Part shown: in pieces, positions 63,501-64,000 of the stretch | How the letters are laid out: each line of letters opens with the position of its first letter | How positions within the stretch are numbered: position 1 is the first letter of the stretch | NCBI RefSeq assembly: GCF_003023845.1 | Contig: NZ_PYFT01000001.1 | Span: forward strand, 3,162,001 to 3,226,000 | Source of the DNA: Adhaeribacter arboris | Lineage (GTDB): Bacteria; Bacteroidota; Bacteroidia; Cytophagales; Hymenobacteraceae | Direction: 5' to 3' | Length of the DNA stretch: 64,000 nt | Position numbers and translations under genes: made by a program | The notes under the pieces: model-generated | What the model was told of the DNA's origin: nothing | The model's database searches: none | Seen by the model: only the letters and a program-made list of their open reading frames with translations

Positions 63501-63936
63501 GCGCCGCTGTTGCCCGGTCAATTTCGGTAGCGGTTACTACTAACTGGCCGTTTTCTTTAAACCGGCGAGCGGTTTCTTTTACAATGGCGAATGCTTGTGG
63601 CAACACCTCCATTAAAACCAATTCCAATTGTTTGTTCCGGTCTTTTTCCAGAGTGTCAATTTCAGAAAATATATTTTCTTTCTGCATAATATCCAACTCG
63701 GGTTCGTTGGTAACCCGTTGGTGTAAGGCAGAAATTTTAGCATCAATTTCCGTTAGTCGTTCATCTATTATAGATTTGACCGCCTGGGTTCTTTGACGGA
63801 GTTCATCATCCGAGATAGCAGCTAGTCTGGCATATTCTTCATTGATTTGTCCCACGTACGGGGTTACTTCTTTAATATCACGTTCGGATTTGGTGCCGAA
63901 TATTTTGGCAACTGTTTTTCCAATAAAATCGAACAT
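60568..63936 (-). CDS. secA: SecA, preprotein translocase ATPase
   Basis: SecA drives exported proteins, including T9SS cargo, through SecYEG. The 1122-residue length is on the long side, as in Bacteroidota. It shows Walker A MGTGEGKT (195-202), the DEAD-type VDEVDSVLIDDARTPLI segment, the preprotein cross-linking region, motif IV to VI elements (VGTTSVEISELVS, TNMAGRGTDIKL, GRSGRQGDPGSSQF) and the helical scaffold. The C-terminal linker ends VAGRNDKVSVQY and HRCVIIED; the usual Zn-binding SEC-C tail with three Cys and a His is absent, with only one Cys left. deoC starts 11 nt before its stop. Confidence 0.95.
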   Translation of the reverse strand: MFDFIGKTVAKIFGTKSERDIKEVTPYVGQINEEYARLAAISDDELRQRTQAVKSIIDERLTEIDAKISALHQRVTNEPELDIMQKENIFSEIDTLEKDRNKQLELVLMEVLPQAFAIVKETARRFKENGQLVVTATEIDRATAARKPNVRLERDKAIWANKWMAAGNEITWDMLHYDVQLIGGIVLHQGKIAEMGTGEGKTLVATLPAFLNALAKRGVHVVTVNDYLAKRDSEWMAPLFEFHGISIDCIDKHQPNTDNRRQAYQADITYGTNNEFGFDYLRDNMARNPDELVQRKHHFAMVDEVDSVLIDDARTPLIISGPVPRGDEHEFYDLKPRISMLVEAQKKVTGNFLVEAKRLLKEGNEKEGGLSLFRAYRGLPKNKPLIKFLGETGIRAALQRTENFYLQDNARQMPEADAPLYFTIDEKNNNIELTEKGLDMITGQGEDPNFFILPDIGTELANIENDKSATDEERLHRKEKLMNDFAEKSQRIHTINQLLKAYTLFERDVEYIVTEDRKVKIVDEQTGRVMEGRRYSDGLHQAIEAKENVRVEDATQTYATVTLQNYFRMYHKLCGMTGTAETEAGEFWEIYKLDVVTIPTNKPVVREDRHDKVYKTVREKFNAVAEEIQELTAAGRPVLVGTTSVEISELVSRMLQIRKIPHQVLNAKLHQKEAEIVAEAGKPSTVTIATNMAGRGTDIKLTPESRNAGGLAIIGTERHESRRVDRQLRGRSGRQGDPGSSQFFVSLDDSLMRLFGSERIAKLMDRLGLEEGEVIQHSMISNSIERAQKKVEENNFGIRKRLLEYDDVMNAQREVVYRRRRNALYGERLELDIWNMIYDLSEDIVLSHKGSGDFDDFTLNIIRVFGFDTAITAGDLASEQAAELTEKLYNEALAFYLDKNKAIAEHSFPIITDIYQNRAMIETIAVPFTDGRKQITAMTNLEKAYQTHSRELIKEMEKAITLATIDQAWTQHLREMDDLKQSVQNAVYEQKDPLLIYKFESFELFKRMIGKVNEETISFLFKADIPVQRPEEVQEARQSRQPKVPALKIQKEEVHSVLEGPAAEEAAEAQAVVKSVPVRSHKVAGRNDKVSVQYNDGRVVRDVKYKSVEQDVLNHRCVIIED

Positions 63937-63969
63937 CGCTTGTCGTTAAAAATTAATATAGATGTAGGT

Positions 63970-63977
63970 CAAAATTA
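63970..63977 (-). promoter_or_regulatory. Candidate -7 promoter element for secA
   Basis: TAATTTTG on the minus strand matches TAnnTTTG and is 33 nt before the secA ATG. The window ends before a -33 element could be assessed fully. Confidence 0.4.
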
Positions 63978-64000
63978 CAGGGTTTTTCTGAAATATCGGT

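Noticed and set aside
63452-63796. 114-codon antisense ORF in secA
   Set aside because: Shadow frame inside a conserved gene, with no domain.

Overview
The window looks like a chromosomal segment of a Bacteroidota bacterium, most likely Cytophagales and probably Hymenobacteraceae (Adhaeribacter/Rufibacter-like). This rests on the type IX secretion genes porU and porV, a PorP/SprF-type protein next to a large surface protein with a type B sorting domain, SusC-like and TonB-dependent receptors, a bacillithiol-type YtxJ, a fused alpha/beta E1 dehydrogenase, and TAnnTTTG -7 promoter elements with few Shine-Dalgarno sites. The genus is an inference. I see no rRNA, tRNA, CRISPR array, transposase or prophage; the region reads as ordinary core and shell chromosome.

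Layout. 1-6.2 kb: the 3' end of purS, then porU, porV and a zinc-motif-less M16 family protein. 6.3-15 kb (minus strand): a TonB-dependent receptor, then a three-gene surface module consisting of a 987-residue adhesin (DUF3494 ice-binding-like domain, three DUF11 repeats, PKD-like region, type B sorting domain), a PorP/SprF-like protein and a PorE-like OmpA protein. 15-21 kb: lipA, an outer-membrane protein, a small exported protein/lipoprotein/ytxJ cluster and a fused 2-oxoacid dehydrogenase E1. 21-25 kb (plus strand): an orphan SusC-like receptor and a zinc-bearing M16 peptidase. 25-32 kb (minus strand): aldo/keto reductase, a Tat-exported isomerase-like protein, a GH29 fucosidase, and an SGNH lipoprotein/FadL pair. 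32-47 kb: mixed strands with an FAD oxidoreductase, a zinc phospholipase/nuclease-like protein, a Kir channel, a serine hydrolase, a TcmP-like protein, ettA, DUF349 and DUF2795 proteins, an orphan ABC ATPase, a GDPD, a GT22-like glycosyltransferase and GtrA. 47-64 kb (all minus strand): an exported unknown, a GH-A glycosidase, a cupin, an MFS transporter, an exported DinB-like protein, a lipoprotein, an SDR, an ALDH7-like dehydrogenase, an HtrA protease, hsp20, an M20 amidohydrolase, and an overlapping secA-deoC-SPOR lipoprotein chain.

How the genes work together. PorU and PorV form the cell-surface sortase part of the type IX secretion system, which would export and attach the adhesin with help from its own SprF-like and PorE-like partners. 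SecA supplies the Sec step for these exported proteins. The two M16 proteins are complementary (one has the zinc site, the other the substrate-binding Arg/Tyr pair) and may form one heterodimeric peptidase although their genes lie about 18 kb apart. The SGNH lipoprotein and FadL homologue suggest lipid hydrolysis coupled to fatty acid uptake.

Regulatory signals visible by eye are a set of stem-loop terminators, several TAnnTTTG elements (two of them 4 nt from the start codon, implying leaderless mRNAs), and three strong AGGAGAT Shine-Dalgarno sites. All functional calls are by motif recognition without database searches.
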